Below, one piece after another: positions 26,290 to 39,347 of a DNA stretch of 64,000 nt. The DNA is taken from NCBI RefSeq assembly GCF_022201045.2, contig NC_068560.1, forward strand, positions 38,341,001-38,405,000. Reading direction: 5' to 3'. The stretch is from Citrus sinensis. Its lineage: Eukaryota > Streptophyta > Magnoliopsida > Sapindales > Rutaceae. Under the pieces are notes generated by a model. The model was not told the origin of the DNA. It saw only the letters and a list, made by a program, of their open reading frames with translations, and searched no databases. The first letter of the stretch is position 1, and each line of letters begins with the position of its first letter. Both the position numbers and the translations under genes were made by a program.

Positions 26290-27048
26290 AAAAAATTATC
26301 GGTCATATACTTTTAAATAGCGACCTTATTAAATGTACTATAATATTTTTTAAATATATCACTCGTATATTTTAAGTTGATAAAATATTTCTATCGTCTA
26401 TTAATTCATTAACTTATATTAGAAAGTTAACAAAATTATGATAAATTGACTATTTCACTCTTAAAACTCAAAATAAGGTAAAAATATAAATTTATTCAAA
26501 AAATTAATATAAATTTTCAATACACTTTCTTTTGTTATTAACAATACGTTTTTTTATTAAAAAATATGAATTATTAATGGTATATATTATTAATAATTAT
26601 TCGTAAAAAATATCTATATTATACCATAAAAAATTATTAACAACATATTATTTACAATTATACATATTATACCATAAAAAATTTCAATTGGAGCTTAAAG
26701 GAGTAGATCTTAAAAAATTTAGGTTAAATTTTGGAGGAGTAGATTCGGTTGTAAAATAGTTTTTTTTAGCAATTATTAACAATTATTTGATAAATGAAAT
26801 GACATGTCATTTTTATCAATATATATCATATGATATGTTATTTTTTATTAGATAAACAGGATGACATGTCATTTTTTTAAAAAGATTAGATTATCCTTAT
26901 AATATCAGCGCTTGCAAACGACAGTTAACGGATAAGTAGATGGTAGAAGTGTTTTGTCAATTTAAGATATACAAATAATACACTTAAAAAATATTATAAT
27001 ATATTTAATACATGTATTATTTAAAAATATATGACTAATAATTTCCCA
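26290..27048. mobile_element. Long-TIR non-autonomous DNA transposon, about 760 bp
   Basis: The first 120 or so bases (26290 onward, AAATTATCGGTCATATAC...) are roughly 75% identical to the reverse complement of the last 120 or so (AAATTATTAGTCATATAT...). The element is flanked by the direct repeat TTAAATTA at 26282-26289 and 27049-27056. Long inverted ends and an 8-bp duplication suggest a hAT- or Mutator-type derivative. Inside, GACATGTCATTTTT is repeated. No transposase frame is present. Confidence 0.7.
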
Positions 27049-28006
27049 TTAAATTATCCTGTGTAGTCGCGACCGAGGACGAAAAATATCTGCGTGACCG
27101 TGATTCCTGGGTCCAGAATATCTGGTGTTGTGGCTAAGCTTGTGTTCGCGCGGTCCATCCTTATCTTATCACCCCGTGACTTTATCGCAATTAGGGAAAT
27201 AAAGTAATAAAAAACTAATGAATGAATTTGCAGAATTTTTGGCCTCCCAGTTCCCACTCAACGAAGTAACTTGAGAAAACTGCAAAAATTTCCAAAAACA
27301 AACGCGTGCCCAGTCATTTTCTATTTGGATCTCTCTGCGAAAACGACTGCCATTCTTGCTCATTTTCTCCGTGAGTCACATCATAGTTGCTACAGACAAT
27401 TACCACACCAATTGGGCGTGCAATCACGAAATTACGACGTGCCTCCTCAATTATTGTTGGATTATTAGTATATTCCCATTAAATAAAAATAAACAGTAAA
27501 AGAATATCCAACGTTCCGCATCTCGCTTTTCATTAATTTTTTTTTGTAATATGCACCCCTTGTATGTATTGTTTAACAGCGAAGCAGAGCAATCAACTTT
27601 GTATGAGTAAATAACCTTTCTATAGTCAAAATTGGAGTTCGAATAAAAGTCTTAAGAGAGACAACAGTGATTCTTCATCCTTCGATGCTGACTCTGCATC
27701 GATCTGATCACTGACTGGCTGATTGCTCTGGATATATGTAATCCATATTATCCATTAATCTGATGACTTTACAGCTCAATCGTGTCCTACCATGGATAAC
27801 GAAATGATGGGGTAGGAGTCGAATAATACTATATATTAATGTACGTTAAGTCTTGTTTGGAGCAAATTAAAACTAGAAATATATTGAAGAAATTAATTCT
27901 GAAGATAAAACACTGAATTTAGTGTTCGGCGACATTTCCCCATTTTCCACCTTGCAAATAAGTTATTCATTTTACAAAATACGAACTGCAGTCATATATA
28001 AGCCAA

Positions 28007-28037
<31 letters not shown>

Positions 28038-28628
28038 TTGCACTAATTCCGTGAAAATTAAAATGCAGATGCTTGCAGCGGAAAAGAATAAAAATGGAGA
28101 AGAGAAGGGAGAGAATTTGATAGCGTATAAAGTCCGAGTGTTCGACACTTCGACCCATCCTGGAAATATATAATTAAACAAGCAAACAAGTTGCATATAA
28201 AGATTACTTCTCTTCTTTTTCCCCTTTGAGGAATTGTAATGTTTCTTTGAACTTGTGTTACACGACTCATACACATATGCATCCTACATATAAGGAACAC
28301 CGTGAGATATTAGCATATTACTAAATATAACAACTTTACAAGTTCACAAAATACAGGTGAGAGTGGCCTCACTTTCCAATTTCTAATGAAGGAAAAACAA
28401 AAATCATTATGGTTATAACAATTAAATCACTAAAACATTGTATTTTCCATTTAAGTTTATGGTCAGCGTACCGTGCACATTTAGTACAAATATTCGCATT
28501 TTAAAGTCAATGAATTTGAGTTCATAAATTTTTTTTTTTTTGTGTGAGCATGTAATTCTTTGTACCAGAAACTACTTGCAAAGAATTTCTTGGGTCTCCA
28601 CTTTTCTTAAAATGTTGCAGCACTAAGT

Positions 28629-29381
28629 AGCGGCGGTGTCAGAAATTTGTCTTAGCAGGGGTTAAGTTTAAATAATAATATAATCTAAAAAATGTCAATA
28701 AGTAACAAGTATCAAAAATAAAAATTTATTAATATATTCAATACATTTATAATTGATCTCAACATGTTTTTATATGTTAAAAACGTTAAAAAATAAACTT
28801 ATTATCAAGAATACAAAATATATATTTCTCTACATTTGCAACAATAATGCTACTCAATTATTAATCTCTAATCTGATTTCACATATGATTTTTCCTAAAA
28901 TCCATAGTTGAAAATGCATTTTACTATTGTAGTCATGTCAACTAGTAAAATCAATGTTAATGTTATCAATAAATAAATTAATGAATATAATTTATCTTTT
29001 TCAGTATCAACTATTTTTCTTGTTAGCCTATCAATCTCTTTCAACTTTGAAAATTTATTATTAGAACCCACCTATGTAATGTAAACATCAAATTGAATTT
29101 TAAGTGTCATAAGATTAATTGAAGAAAAATCATTTTGATAAACTCAATAAGATAAAATAATTTCTGTTTTTTTGTGTGAAGAGAGTTAGCGTGCAACGAA
29201 TCTCAAAATATCAATTTCTTTGTGGGTTAGAAGTTAAAGAAAAATACTTAATATTTTGGTTATTTTTAAATTTTAATAAGGACTTTTATGATAAATGAGA
29301 CAAATATTAAATTAAATTTATAAATTTTGCAAAGTTAGAAGGGGCTTGAGCCCCCCTAGTTTCTAACGTGCATCGCCTATG
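28629..29381. mobile_element. DNA transposon derivative with 9-bp target duplication
   Basis: A 753-bp segment lies between exact 9-bp repeats GCACTAAGT at 28620-28628 and 29382-29390. The ends are only loosely inverted (AGCGGCGGTGTC...AGAAA against ATAGGCGATGCACG...AGAAA), and the right end carries a GGGGCTTGAGCCCCCC palindrome near 29341. The 9-bp duplication points to the Mutator superfamily. The interior is AT-rich and non-coding. Confidence 0.6.
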
Positions 29382-29463
29382 GCACTAAGTGTCGCTGTGT
29401 CTACACATTTTAAAAAATGAAGAATTAGATTTGATGGTATGATCTACTTAGCAAAAATTGATT

Positions 29464-29465
<2 letters not shown>

Positions 29466-29516
<51 letters not shown>
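29466..29516. repeat. (AT)25 microsatellite
   Basis: Uninterrupted alternating AT, about 50 bases. Confidence 0.98.
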
Positions 29517-29518
<2 letters not shown>

Positions 29519-29611
29519 CATCATATTTGCAGTTAGATTGCTCGTCTAGACCAAATCCATATACACTTAAAAATGTGTGCAGGCGTCAATCTAGAAAAAA
29601 ACATATACCAC

Positions 29612-29673
<62 letters not shown>
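29612..29673. repeat. (CT)n-(TA)n compound microsatellite
   Basis: About 13 CT units pass directly into about 18 TA units, some 600 bases upstream of the first catalase. With the AT repeat at 29466 it explains the tyrosine/isoleucine-rich open frame across 29458-29679. Confidence 0.98.
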
Positions 29674-29676
<3 letters not shown>

Positions 29677-30132
29677 TAGAAATTATGAATGTATATCGTT
29701 AACAAAATACAAATGAGAGATTATTGTTGTTATGATAACTACACTGCATTATTGCAAAACGACATCATATTGTTCTATTTTTACTGTTTAAATTAGTGGT
29801 GTGTCGTAAGTGTGGCCATTGATAGAGAAAAAGGATATACTAAAATATTTAATAATAACTCAAAACTTCTCTTATGATTATATAAAATAATTAATTTTCA
29901 ATAATTCAAAGAAATAAACACAAAAGATAATTATAGATGGAAGAAGATGCCGTTGGGGGTGGAGAACTTCCAAAATACTAAAAATTAAAGGAAAAGGACA
30001 AGACTTGCATCCCACAAAGTGAATAGTGCATGAAAGGAGACACAGACAACTTGGCCGGTCCCATTCCCAAATAATTGACTCCTCACCGTTCTGAGTAAGT
30101 GACGATTAAATCGGCCCGAGTTACTCGCGCTT

Positions 30133-30157
30133 GCCACGAGCCCCTTATAAATATAAA
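30133..30157 (+). promoter_or_regulatory. Core promoter of the first catalase gene
   Basis: TATA box TATAAATATAAA at 30146-30157, about 110 bases before the catalase ATG. Directly upstream lies GCCACGAG (30133-30140), which recurs upstream of the TATA box of the second catalase. Transcription would start around 30180-30190. Confidence 0.65.
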
Positions 30158-30268
30158 CCCATCTCCACGTTACGCTTGCCACACTCTTCTTGAGTCTCGA
30201 CTCAACTCCACTTCTCCTTTCTTACGATAATAATAACAGTAGCAAAATCTTCAGCAAGAAATATCGCC

Positions 30269-33200
30269 ATGGATCCCTACAAAGTACATATACTTTTGCT
30301 CTCTTACTATTTAGTTCTTCATTTTTTTTTTCGATATGATCACTTGATTCTTAATTTGCACTCTTATATTGCTGTGGCCGTGGCTACTAATTAATTAGAT
30401 TATCTGTTTGCTATTGATCTGGTTCATGTTCGTGACACCTGGTTTCCCCCCACCTTTTTTTTTTTTTTTTCTCTCTTTACTAAAAGTTCAGTTTGTATGT
30501 AATATGATCTGGGTTGCTACAATTTATTCATCGGATCGAGATCATGCATGATGTGGATTAATTTATACATATCACATGATGATCTGGGTAATTGCTATAA
30601 GTTTATTCATCAGATGGGGAGATCATGCATGATGTGGATCATTCTCTTTTGGTCCTGAGTTAGTTGTCACCTTTTATTTATTCTATATTTTTTTTGACTG
30701 ATCGCTTGCTTTAAATTGATCCCCTTTAGAGTTTTCAAATGATTATTTCACGCGCTCCTAAGGGTTAAAGGAGAGGATACCAAAGAGAAGTTAATTTAAT
30801 GTTCCGCATACGCATTTATATATGTAGGCAGTAGCCAGATCGCCAAAGGATCGAACAAGAATTTGATAAAACAATCAAGGAATTAATTCCTTTTTACATA
30901 AAATGGGCTCAACCGCCTGTGTTTATTACTGATCAGGCAACAGATTAATTAGATCACGAGATAAATTTGGTAGCATAAAGAGTATTTCGTATTGAACAAT
31001 TTACATTATTTTTTTAAATTATTATTACCGTTTTAAGATCATGTCTTAAAATTCATTTTTTTTGAATTAATTAAATTTCTACTTAAAATAAAAAAAGTTG
31101 TTTAAGTAATTTCAAATACAGAGAGATTTTAAAAGAGATTTTGAAAAGGCGTCAAAAGGCTACTCTAAATTAAATCTAAATCTAGATCACGAGCTGTCCG
31201 AATACGATCATATAACGTCCTTTTCCAAATAAATATTTCTTGTACGAGTATCACCGTACGGAGGCTGAAAGGCCCGTTAAACAACATCGACCCAAAATTG
31301 ACTGACCCAAGAAACTTCCAAATTACCGCCTCAATCACAAACAAATCTTTTTTTAATTTAAAAAAAAAAAAAAAGGCGAACGAACACTCCAAAATCCAAA
31401 TTCTGTAAGAAGAATGAACGCACACTCTTTGCTTTCGCGTTCGAGTTCGCGCTCGAGTTCGCGCTCGAGTCTTGCCGCTAATACAAAATTTTTTCAATTA
31501 GGGTTTCAAAATCTTTTTTGTATTTTAGGAGGTTATGATGTATCGGATAGTAATTTTGAATATATACATGTTGATGACGAGTGCAGTTGCTTCCGTCAAC
31601 TACTCACAATGCCCCCTTTATGACTACAAATGCCGGCGCTCCTGTCTGGAACGACAATCACTCCTTGACTGTTGGAAGTAGAGGTATTCATTTTATCTAA
31701 TCTGCAGCCCTTTTCTTTTTTCTTTTTCGGTTGGTAATTGCTTGCTCTCGTCTTGGAATGCAATTATTGAGATCATCATCACAATAACAGAATCTCTGTT
31801 TAATTACTTCGTTGTTGTTGTTATTATCACTAATAAAGTAATTAAGGAACTAAACATGGTGTTTTGGATCACTCACTAACAGGTCCTGTCCTTCTTGAGG
31901 ATTATCATCTGGTGGAGAAACTAGCTCATTTTGCCAGGGAGAGGATTCCAGAACGTGTCGTCCATGCTAGGGGAGCCAGTGCTAAGGGTTTCTTTGAGTG
32001 CACCCATGATATTTCTCACCTTACTTGTGCTGATCTTTTTCGAGCTCCAGGGGTTCAGACACCTGTCATTGTTCGCTTCTCCACTGTTATCCATGAGCGG
32101 GGCAGCCCTGAGACACTCAGGGATCCTCGAGGATTTGCAGTCAAGTTTTACACCAGAGAGGTGAGGGTCTATCTCTAATGCCTTTATTTTTCTATATTGA
32201 TCACTAAAATGTATTAGATGATAGCATATGTATCCACGTCATGGCTGCCAGAATCATGAAAACAACATTTAATCAGTAGATTTGATGGATGTTCTGTTGT
32301 GTTACATAGTTCCCGTGGGATTCTAGAAGTGCCAAATAAGAAATAGGGAAAATGAGAATTTTGTAACTCTTTGGAATTCTTTGTATAATCACATGCGGCT
32401 TTAATTATATCTTTCTAAGATTATTTCCTGTACTTCTTAACATTTCATATATGTATGAAGTTACAGAATTGTAAGCTAACAAGCTCTTATTTGTTCTATT
32501 GCTTTACACATTCTTATTGTGATTTTTTCTTGTGAACTCAGGGTAATTGGGATCTTCTGGGTAACAGTATCCCTGTTTTTTTCATCCGTGATGCAATCAA
32601 ATTCCCAGATGTGATCCATGCTTTTAAACCTAATCCAAAGTCTCACATCCAAGAGTACTGGAGGATCCTCGACTTCTGCTCCCACCTTCCTGAAAGCTTG
32701 TCCACATTTTCCTGGTTCTTTGATGATGTGGGTATTCCACAAGATTACAGGCACATGGAAGGCTTCGGTGTTCAAACTTTTACACTGGTCAATAAGAATG
32801 GGAAAGTGCACTATGTGAAATTCCACTGGAAACCAACTTGTGGAGTTAAGTGTTTGATAGATGATGAAGAAGCAGTAAAGGTTGGTGGATCTAATCACAG
32901 CCACGCTACTCAGGATCTCTACGACTCAATTGCAGCTGGAAACTATCCTGAGTGGAAACTCTACATTCAGACTATTGATCCCGATCACGAGGACCAATTT
33001 GACTTTGACCCACTGGACGTAACCAAGTGGTGGCCTGAGGACATCATCCCTCTGCAGCCAGTTGGACGCTTGGTCTTGAACAAGAACATCGATAATTTCT
33101 TTGCGGAAAATGAAATGCTTGCATTTAACCCTGGTATCGTGGTTCCTGGGATCTACTACTCAAATGATAAGATGCTCCAATGTCGAATCTTTGCCTATGG

Positions 33201-34225
33201 TGATACCCAGAGGCATCGCCTTGGACCCAACTACTTGATGCTTCCAGTTAATGCACCCAAATGTCCTCATCGCAACAATCATTATGATGGTTTCATGAAT
33301 TTCATGCACAGGGATGAGGAGGTACTTAGTTTCTACTTTCCCCCCTGGAAACAAAATTTATGAATCAAAATAGGCTCGGCACCTATAATCTATCCACATT
33401 TATCTTAACTTAGATAATGGTGCATGTCTTAAAGATACAAGTGCTTAGTACAAGTGGATGGTATCAGAATCTAACCTGTTGTGTGCTAGTGTTATAAAAA
33501 AATGCTCTAATTGGATATTATGATGCTTTGTTTTAGGTCGATTACTTTCCTTCGAGGTATGATCCTACTCGTCATGCTGAGAGATATCCCATTCCTTCTG
33601 ATGTAATTACAGGAAGGCGTGAGAAGGTAAATTTCTGTACTTGATAATTCTTAAATCTTGAAATTCTATTTTCACTTACATTAGGAGATGGGTTGGTTCA
33701 TAAACATAATTGGAATATATTTATGAAGGCTAAATTTTCCAAATCTATTGGTAAACGCAGGCTTGCATTGAGAAGGAAAACAACTTCAAGCAGCCTGGAG
33801 AGAGATACCGATCCTGGGCCCCAGACAGGTAAATTCATGTTTGCCCCCATTTTTCAATTAAAATATATTTGTGAAATCAAAACATTAACCTCTTTGCTAC
33901 ATTTTTATATGGCTTAGGCAAGAGAGGTTCCTTAATCGATGGATTAAGGCTTTATGTGACCCACGTGTCACCCATGAGGTTCGCAGCATATGGGTCTCTT
34001 ACTGGTCTCAGGTGAGACTCCCTTTCATTTCAACCTGTTGCAAATTATGGCTGCAACTTTGAAAGTTGGAATTTTTGGTGATATTGTTCTCAAAATTGAA
34101 TAATATATGTAGCGTGTATCAGCTAAACTAATCATACATGGTATTCTTTGCTGTTATGTATATAGGCCGACAGATCTCTGGGTCAGAAGCTAGCTTCTCG
34201 TCTCAATGTGAGGCCAAGCATTTGA
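30269..34225 (+). CDS. CAT: Catalase, upstream copy of tandem pair
   Basis: Haem enzyme that splits hydrogen peroxide into water and oxygen in peroxisomes. Eight exons: 30269-30283, 31587-31683, 31883-32160, 32542-33321, 33537-33626, 33761-33828, 33918-34011, 34166-34225; 493 residues, one more than the usual 492 because of an extra residue in DDEEAVK. The catalytic His65 (RVVHARG), Asn138 and the haem-ligand tyrosine, here at 349 (RIFAYGDTQ), are all present. The C-terminus [16 protein letters not shown] has the peroxisomal targeting form of plant catalases. The first exon encodes only MDPYK; intron 1 is 1.3 kb. All introns occupy the same positions as in the copy at 40001. Compared with that copy it carries many unusual substitutions ([11 protein letters not shown] at the N-terminus, [23 protein letters not shown]), so it is the more divergent paralogue. 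The frame is fully open and it should be active. Confidence 0.95.
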
Positions 34226-35708
34226 AGGTGTCACTTGAACTGGAACACTGGATGCTTTTGACTTGCCAAGAGTGAGCAAGGAGTGAACACCAAGGGTGCA
34301 GCTATGTGAAGAATTTCGATCCTATGTTTGCTGTTGTATATTGTAATATAGAAAATAAACTTGCATGTTATGTGACTCTTTTCCTGTTGTTTCAATTAAT
34401 AAAAGTCTGTTTTATGAAGTTCAATATCGGATCTAGAGTTGTTGAATCAATGTTTGCTGCTCTGGTTGCCTCAGTCTCCTAATTAGTGATCCTCTTCCAG
34501 TAGAAAGTTTCGTAATTGCAAGAGCTTATTGTATTGCCATTGTTTTGCATCAGAAAACGAATAGATAGATTCTTACTCACTGGTTGAATGCTTGAACTGT
34601 CTTGTTCTAGAGTCTCGATTGCTTTCAACTTTGTTATGCTGCAGATTAGAATTCTGGAGATCAGTTATAAGTTTACTCTGCAAAGTGATTTCATTCTACT
34701 GTTCGTGAATTCACAACTCTTCCTGCTCAAAATTTCATTTTGCCATCTATAGACAAATGTGGTTTATCAAGAGTCGTGTCTAGACGACAACCAAACCCTA
34801 GATATCTACGGTGCGCTCTCACTCTTTTCTTGTGTAGGCATTCATATTATGTGTTTTAACTTTTTCATATCTGTGCATTTGTAGTAATAGATTTGGTGTG
34901 TTTTGTGTTTAAAGTAATTTTTAGAAGCTGTCAAGCTAGTTACATATCAGAATTTTTTTTTTTTTGGTGGAAAAACTAATCAAGTGGCAGCTTAACTGAG
35001 TACAAGACTCATGAAGAGATTGACAAATATATATATATTTTTAATATTTTTGAGAAGACCAAATGAATGTTTGCAGCTGAACTTTGAATGACTATAAAAT
35101 TTTCCGGACATGGATAATAGCACAAAGACCAAATTTTGCTTGATGTAGGTGACGTGGAAAAGGAAATCAATATAGTAAGTGTTCCTAATTGCTGCTAAAC
35201 CACTGTAAACAAGAGTTGAGTTATTGAGATTTAAAATATTGTGCCAGATTTAACACATTTCTTGTTTGTAAAATAGATTTGTTTAGTTGGGCTATGATCT
35301 TTTCTTCGTCCATGTCATTATTTAACTGTAAAGCAGAGCAGAATAATATAGCAGCGGGGAAAAATGAGGGAAGACACATTGCTCTTTTGATTTTGAAGCA
35401 CTGTAAAATTCCTTCCATTTGGAGTTCTAGCAAGTTGCATACCATAGGACATAGTGATTTATGCATGTTTGATTTGGCATTTCCCAAGTGGCTATCAGTC
35501 AAGATTTCTTTCTTTCATTCTGCAGGAGAGAAGCTCCCGACACCTACCATGGTGCCTTGAGAAGTGAAGGCTTTTGGGAATCAGTTTGGTTCTGTGTAGA
35601 TGAGTTTGCACTGATACTCAGGAAGTTATGTTGACCTTCTCTATAGCATCAGAAAGGCACAATGCCAATATATTTCATTTAGCTTAGAGATTTGCTAGGA
35701 GAGCACAG

Positions 35709-35912
35709 TTGTTCATTTGGTCTGTGGTTTTGTTTCAGATATACGAATCAATGCTGCCAGTTTTCCAAATACAATTCCTGTGGGTTCAGGTGTTAGCTTT
35801 AAAGAAAGTGGAGCAAGGCAATAACGTGGTGATGGTTTGTAACTATCGCTGTTCATTGGACTTGGTTTTGATGGACTTCTTGGAACTTGGATGTGTTTTC
35901 TGGTTTATTTGA
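35709..35912 (+). pseudogene. Possible decayed glycerol-3-phosphate acyltransferase fragment
   Basis: One open frame contains ALKKVEQGNNVVMVCNYRCS. This resembles the EEKLQQGHNVVLISNHQTEAD block of plastid glycerol-3-phosphate acyltransferase (ATS1 type) but has lost the catalytic HxxxxD histidine (NYRCSLD in place of NHQTEAD). No other domain of the enzyme could be followed on either side. The similarity is short and judged by eye, so this may be chance. Confidence 0.25.
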
Positions 35913-36744
35913 ATGATACTAATCACAGCATGATGATAAAGAATCCTCGTTTGTGTGAAAAAATTATCAGAATCAGGAACTTGCTCAAATCTTCAACAAT
36001 CTTTATATTCACAAAGCAATTGTAAAATTGCTATGAATCATGAATGGATATCAGGGAGGCTTTGTGAAACAATAACATGATCCCAAGCAACATCGATTTT
36101 TTACCTGTTGGATTCATCATGCTTAGCCACTTGTTTGAAATATTTAGAAGCACTCTCGAACTCAATAAGTATGCCTGGGAACACAAGAAATGCTCTTGCT
36201 TCAGCCTTATTTGCAGTTCTTCCCAGATGACAACCCATTATCAAACCATGGACCGATGCTGGAGGTAAGCTTTCAATTTATCCAAAAGTTCCAACATTTA
36301 TGTTAGATGTTTTGAGTGAATCATGTTTGCTTCTGAATATGTCTGCTGATCGATATTTTGCTAGAAAGACCAGTTTGTCAATATCATAAACTGCGTGATT
36401 GTAAATAAATGAAAAATTTCTTATAAAACTCCACATGCTAGATGAATGTGCAGCCTAATCCTACAAATGCATCGATTGACCATAACATATGCCGCAGTTC
36501 CCTTCTTACTACCATAGAGTCACTTTTCCTGAGGGTAGCCCTTGACCGTTAGGTTCGTAACACCATTTTACAAGTTTGTATTTTATTTGTACCATGGACC
36601 TCAGCTAAACTAGGGTGCAAAACTCGAGAGTAGATTATATAAACTCTAATATAAACCTTCTTTTAGGAAGGAAAATGAAAGATTGCAGGTAAGGCTTTAG
36701 GCCACTAAATTGTTTGCTTAGCAGTTTCAGCATAGTACACACAA

Positions 36745-36766
36745 ACACACACACACACACACACAC
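36745..36766. repeat. (AC)11 microsatellite
   Basis: Dinucleotide run in the spacer between the catalase genes. Confidence 0.95.
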
Positions 36767-37568
36767 GAAGGTACATATATACACTTTTTTAATGATGTGT
36801 TGGCATACGTATATACAAAGTTCTTCTCTAACGAAGATATCCTCACATTATTAAAGTGAGGATGTTACAAATATACAAAAAAATACAGATTTTACTACAT
36901 TGAAAACTGTGTTCATTTTAAAAAAGTGCTATCAGAATGATAAATATGCACCCAAAAGATTCCTTTATTCTCTTTTGTATAATAAACATTACATTATTAT
37001 ACTATATGATTTAATCATTTTTTTTGTCTTTTAATAAAGTCAGGAAACGTTTATCAAATAAGTACTATATATATATATATATGGAGAAATAACAAGATTT
37101 AGCAACCTCTACATAGCATAGTAAATTTTATTGAGAAAGAAATGAAAAGATCATTGATGGGTAGAAGAGAGAGAGAGAGAGGGCGGCGAAGCTGAACTTG
37201 ATAATTGATTTTTGATACCCATTTAATTTAAGTTTTAATGAAAACGAAACACACTCAATTAGGAAGATACTAATATTCTAATAGAAGAATTCGCAATTTG
37301 AAATTATTAGTAATGGATTATTTAAAATTTAAAATTATTATAATTACATAAAGTGGATTGTATAGATGGTTCAACCAATAAAACATTAAAACTATCAGTA
37401 ATGCTTGATGAGACTTTTACGGGAATGTTATCCACTTTCGCATCAGAGTTTGAGAGTGGTTTTTCTTAAGCAGAATAATTTATTGATGCACTGAAAATAG
37501 TTTAGACAATTAAAAATAATATACAAATATGATAATTTATCAATGCTCAGAAATGTATGCATTTAGAT

Positions 37569-37606
37569 CCCCCCCCCCCCCCCCCCCCAAAAAAAAAAAA
37601 AAAAAA
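37569..37606. repeat. Poly-C/poly-A tract
   Basis: About 20 C followed directly by 18 A. Homopolymers like this are prone to miscounting during sequencing. Confidence 0.95.
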
Positions 37607-38701
37607 CAAAGAAGGTATGCATTAAAAAGTGGGTCCAAAAGAAGTCAGTCTTGTGGCGGCAAAGCTCACCTCACCACACGCCCATTTTACTCTTTATCAA
37701 AAGCGTAAATTATACCGTTCACATTGTAAATCAGCAGCTTTCATTTCGCGCACACACTCGCACAGCTCTTCGAGTCTATCTCTTGACACTTTTCTAATGA
37801 TAGAGCACACGTCTCAATGCTCTTCTGGAGACGTGGCGTCACCAAGCTGGTCCATGTCATCTTCTGCCCATAAGTGGTTACGAATTCTTTGTAGTAAACT
37901 TCCAAAACACTGGATAAGGAACCTTGAAATCCTGTCGTTCGCAAAATATATAATTTTTTAATCTTTCATCACCTTAAGGATAATCATCTCTGTTGCGGGT
38001 CCCATCTCTTGCCTTGAAAGAATCAATATCGGCGGAGAATTAAATTTAATATAACATATCATCCAATCCACGATATTTTGTCCTAAATTATTCAGAAATA
38101 TTTTTTTAGATTATTTTATAATTGGATAAAAAAAAAAGTGGGCATAACATTTTAGATTATTTTGGCCTGCAAATAGGTACTATTCAAGGCCTTGCTCTTT
38201 TTCCTACAGCCCAGGTCTTCAGTTTGAATTTCAATATATGCATGATTTAATAATAAAAAAATATTTTAACATAAATGATAATACAGTTGAAAATTTTAGT
38301 AGAAATTGATATGACCTAAATTTATTAGTTTAATAAAAATATAAAATAATAAAAATAAATTATATTGACGCAAAGTTATTTAATTCAATTAATTGAATTA
38401 TATCATATTAGTCTGCACAAAAGAAATTTGTATAAAAGTTTATAACTCTATTATTATTATTTTTTATTTAACACAAGAAAATAAAAATATTTGACATATT
38501 ATTTTTACTAAGACATTTATTAATATCGGTTAGTAAACTAATATATATAGATTTTTTAAAGCTTATAAATTAAAAAAACTTATTAATTATTTTTTAGATA
38601 TACTAAGATTATCCCAAATACTTTACCTTGAATGAAGTGATAATATTGAATGACTATTCTAGGTATGTACTAAATAGCCTTAAAATGATAACAAATAAAT
38701 A

Positions 38702-38902
38702 GAGTAATGATATAGCCATAAACTCTTGTATAAATTTATATTGTACAAACTGATGTGGCGTTAATTCATTGGTTGAATTAAATATTTATTAGCCCACATG
38801 ATTTATTTCTATTATTTTATATTTTCATTAACCAATGAATTAATACCACATCAATTCGCATAAGATAAGTTTGTACAAGAGTTTGTAGCTGTATCATCAC
38901 TC
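38702..38902. mobile_element. MITE with long terminal inverted repeats and 9-bp target duplication
   Basis: A 201-bp element flanked by exact 9-bp repeats AAATAAATA (38693-38701 and 38903-38911). The ends GAGTAATGATATAGCC and, on the minus strand, GAGTGATGATACAGCT start inverted repeats of about 75 bp that also share AAACTCTTGTA and TTAATTCATTGGTT. Nearly the whole element folds back on itself. A 9-bp duplication places it with Mutator-like MITEs. Confidence 0.85.
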
Positions 38903-39005
38903 AAATAAATATCTTACGCTTTTCTAAAATAAAAAGATAGGATAATTTTTTAAAATTCTAATAATATAGTAATACTCGTTTTCTATAAATGCCTATTAAA
39001 CTAAG

Positions 39006-39347
39006 GCTCCGTTTGGTAGAGCTTATTAAATAGAGCTTATAACAGTAGAGCTTATAGCAGTAGAGCTTATACCAATAGAGCTTTTGAACAAAAAGTCATT
39101 GGGTATTTGGTTGTCAATAAAAAAAATATTTTTGAACCATTAAACTGTGTGATATTTTTTATATTATATATTTTTAAAAAAACTCTATAGCCTCTACTCC
39201 CAAAAGCTCAAAAATAGAGGTAAATTAGCTTATTTAAGCTAAAAAAATTCTATTAAAAAAATAACTAAACACCATAAAAATTTTTAAAAAGTGCTTATAC
39301 GATTAAATAAGCACTTATGGTTCTTAAATAAGTCATACCAAAAAGGC
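39006..39347. mobile_element. MITE of 342 bp with TAGAGCTTATA subterminal repeats
   Basis: The left end GCTCCGTTTGGTA and right end TACCAAAAAGGC are imperfect inverted repeats, with ACTAAG at both flanks (39000-39005, 39348-39353). The left part carries four close copies of (A)TAGAGCTTAT, and inverted GCTTAT-type motifs recur on the right. The form is typical of hAT-type MITEs of dicots. No coding capacity. Confidence 0.75.

Larger units (their letters stand above)
21384..30268. other. 8.9-kb gene-poor intergenic region
   Basis: Strongly AT-rich DNA between the U-box gene and the first catalase. I find no complete gene. It holds several transposon-like inserts (23838-23998, 26290-27048, 28629-29381), a long hairpin (25421-25530), an ATT repeat near 24298, a GAGG repeat near 25253, and AT and CT microsatellites at 29466-29673. 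22400-22900 and 27060-27470 are less AT-rich islands with only short open frames. The last few hundred bases are the catalase promoter. Confidence 0.6.

Noticed and set aside
29458..29679. 73-codon open frame rich in tyrosine and isoleucine
   Set aside because: It is a translation of AT and CT microsatellites.
37629..37961. 110-codon plus-strand frame and overlapping minus-strand frame
   Set aside because: Neither shows a known domain or splice partners, and the composition is ordinary for intergenic DNA.
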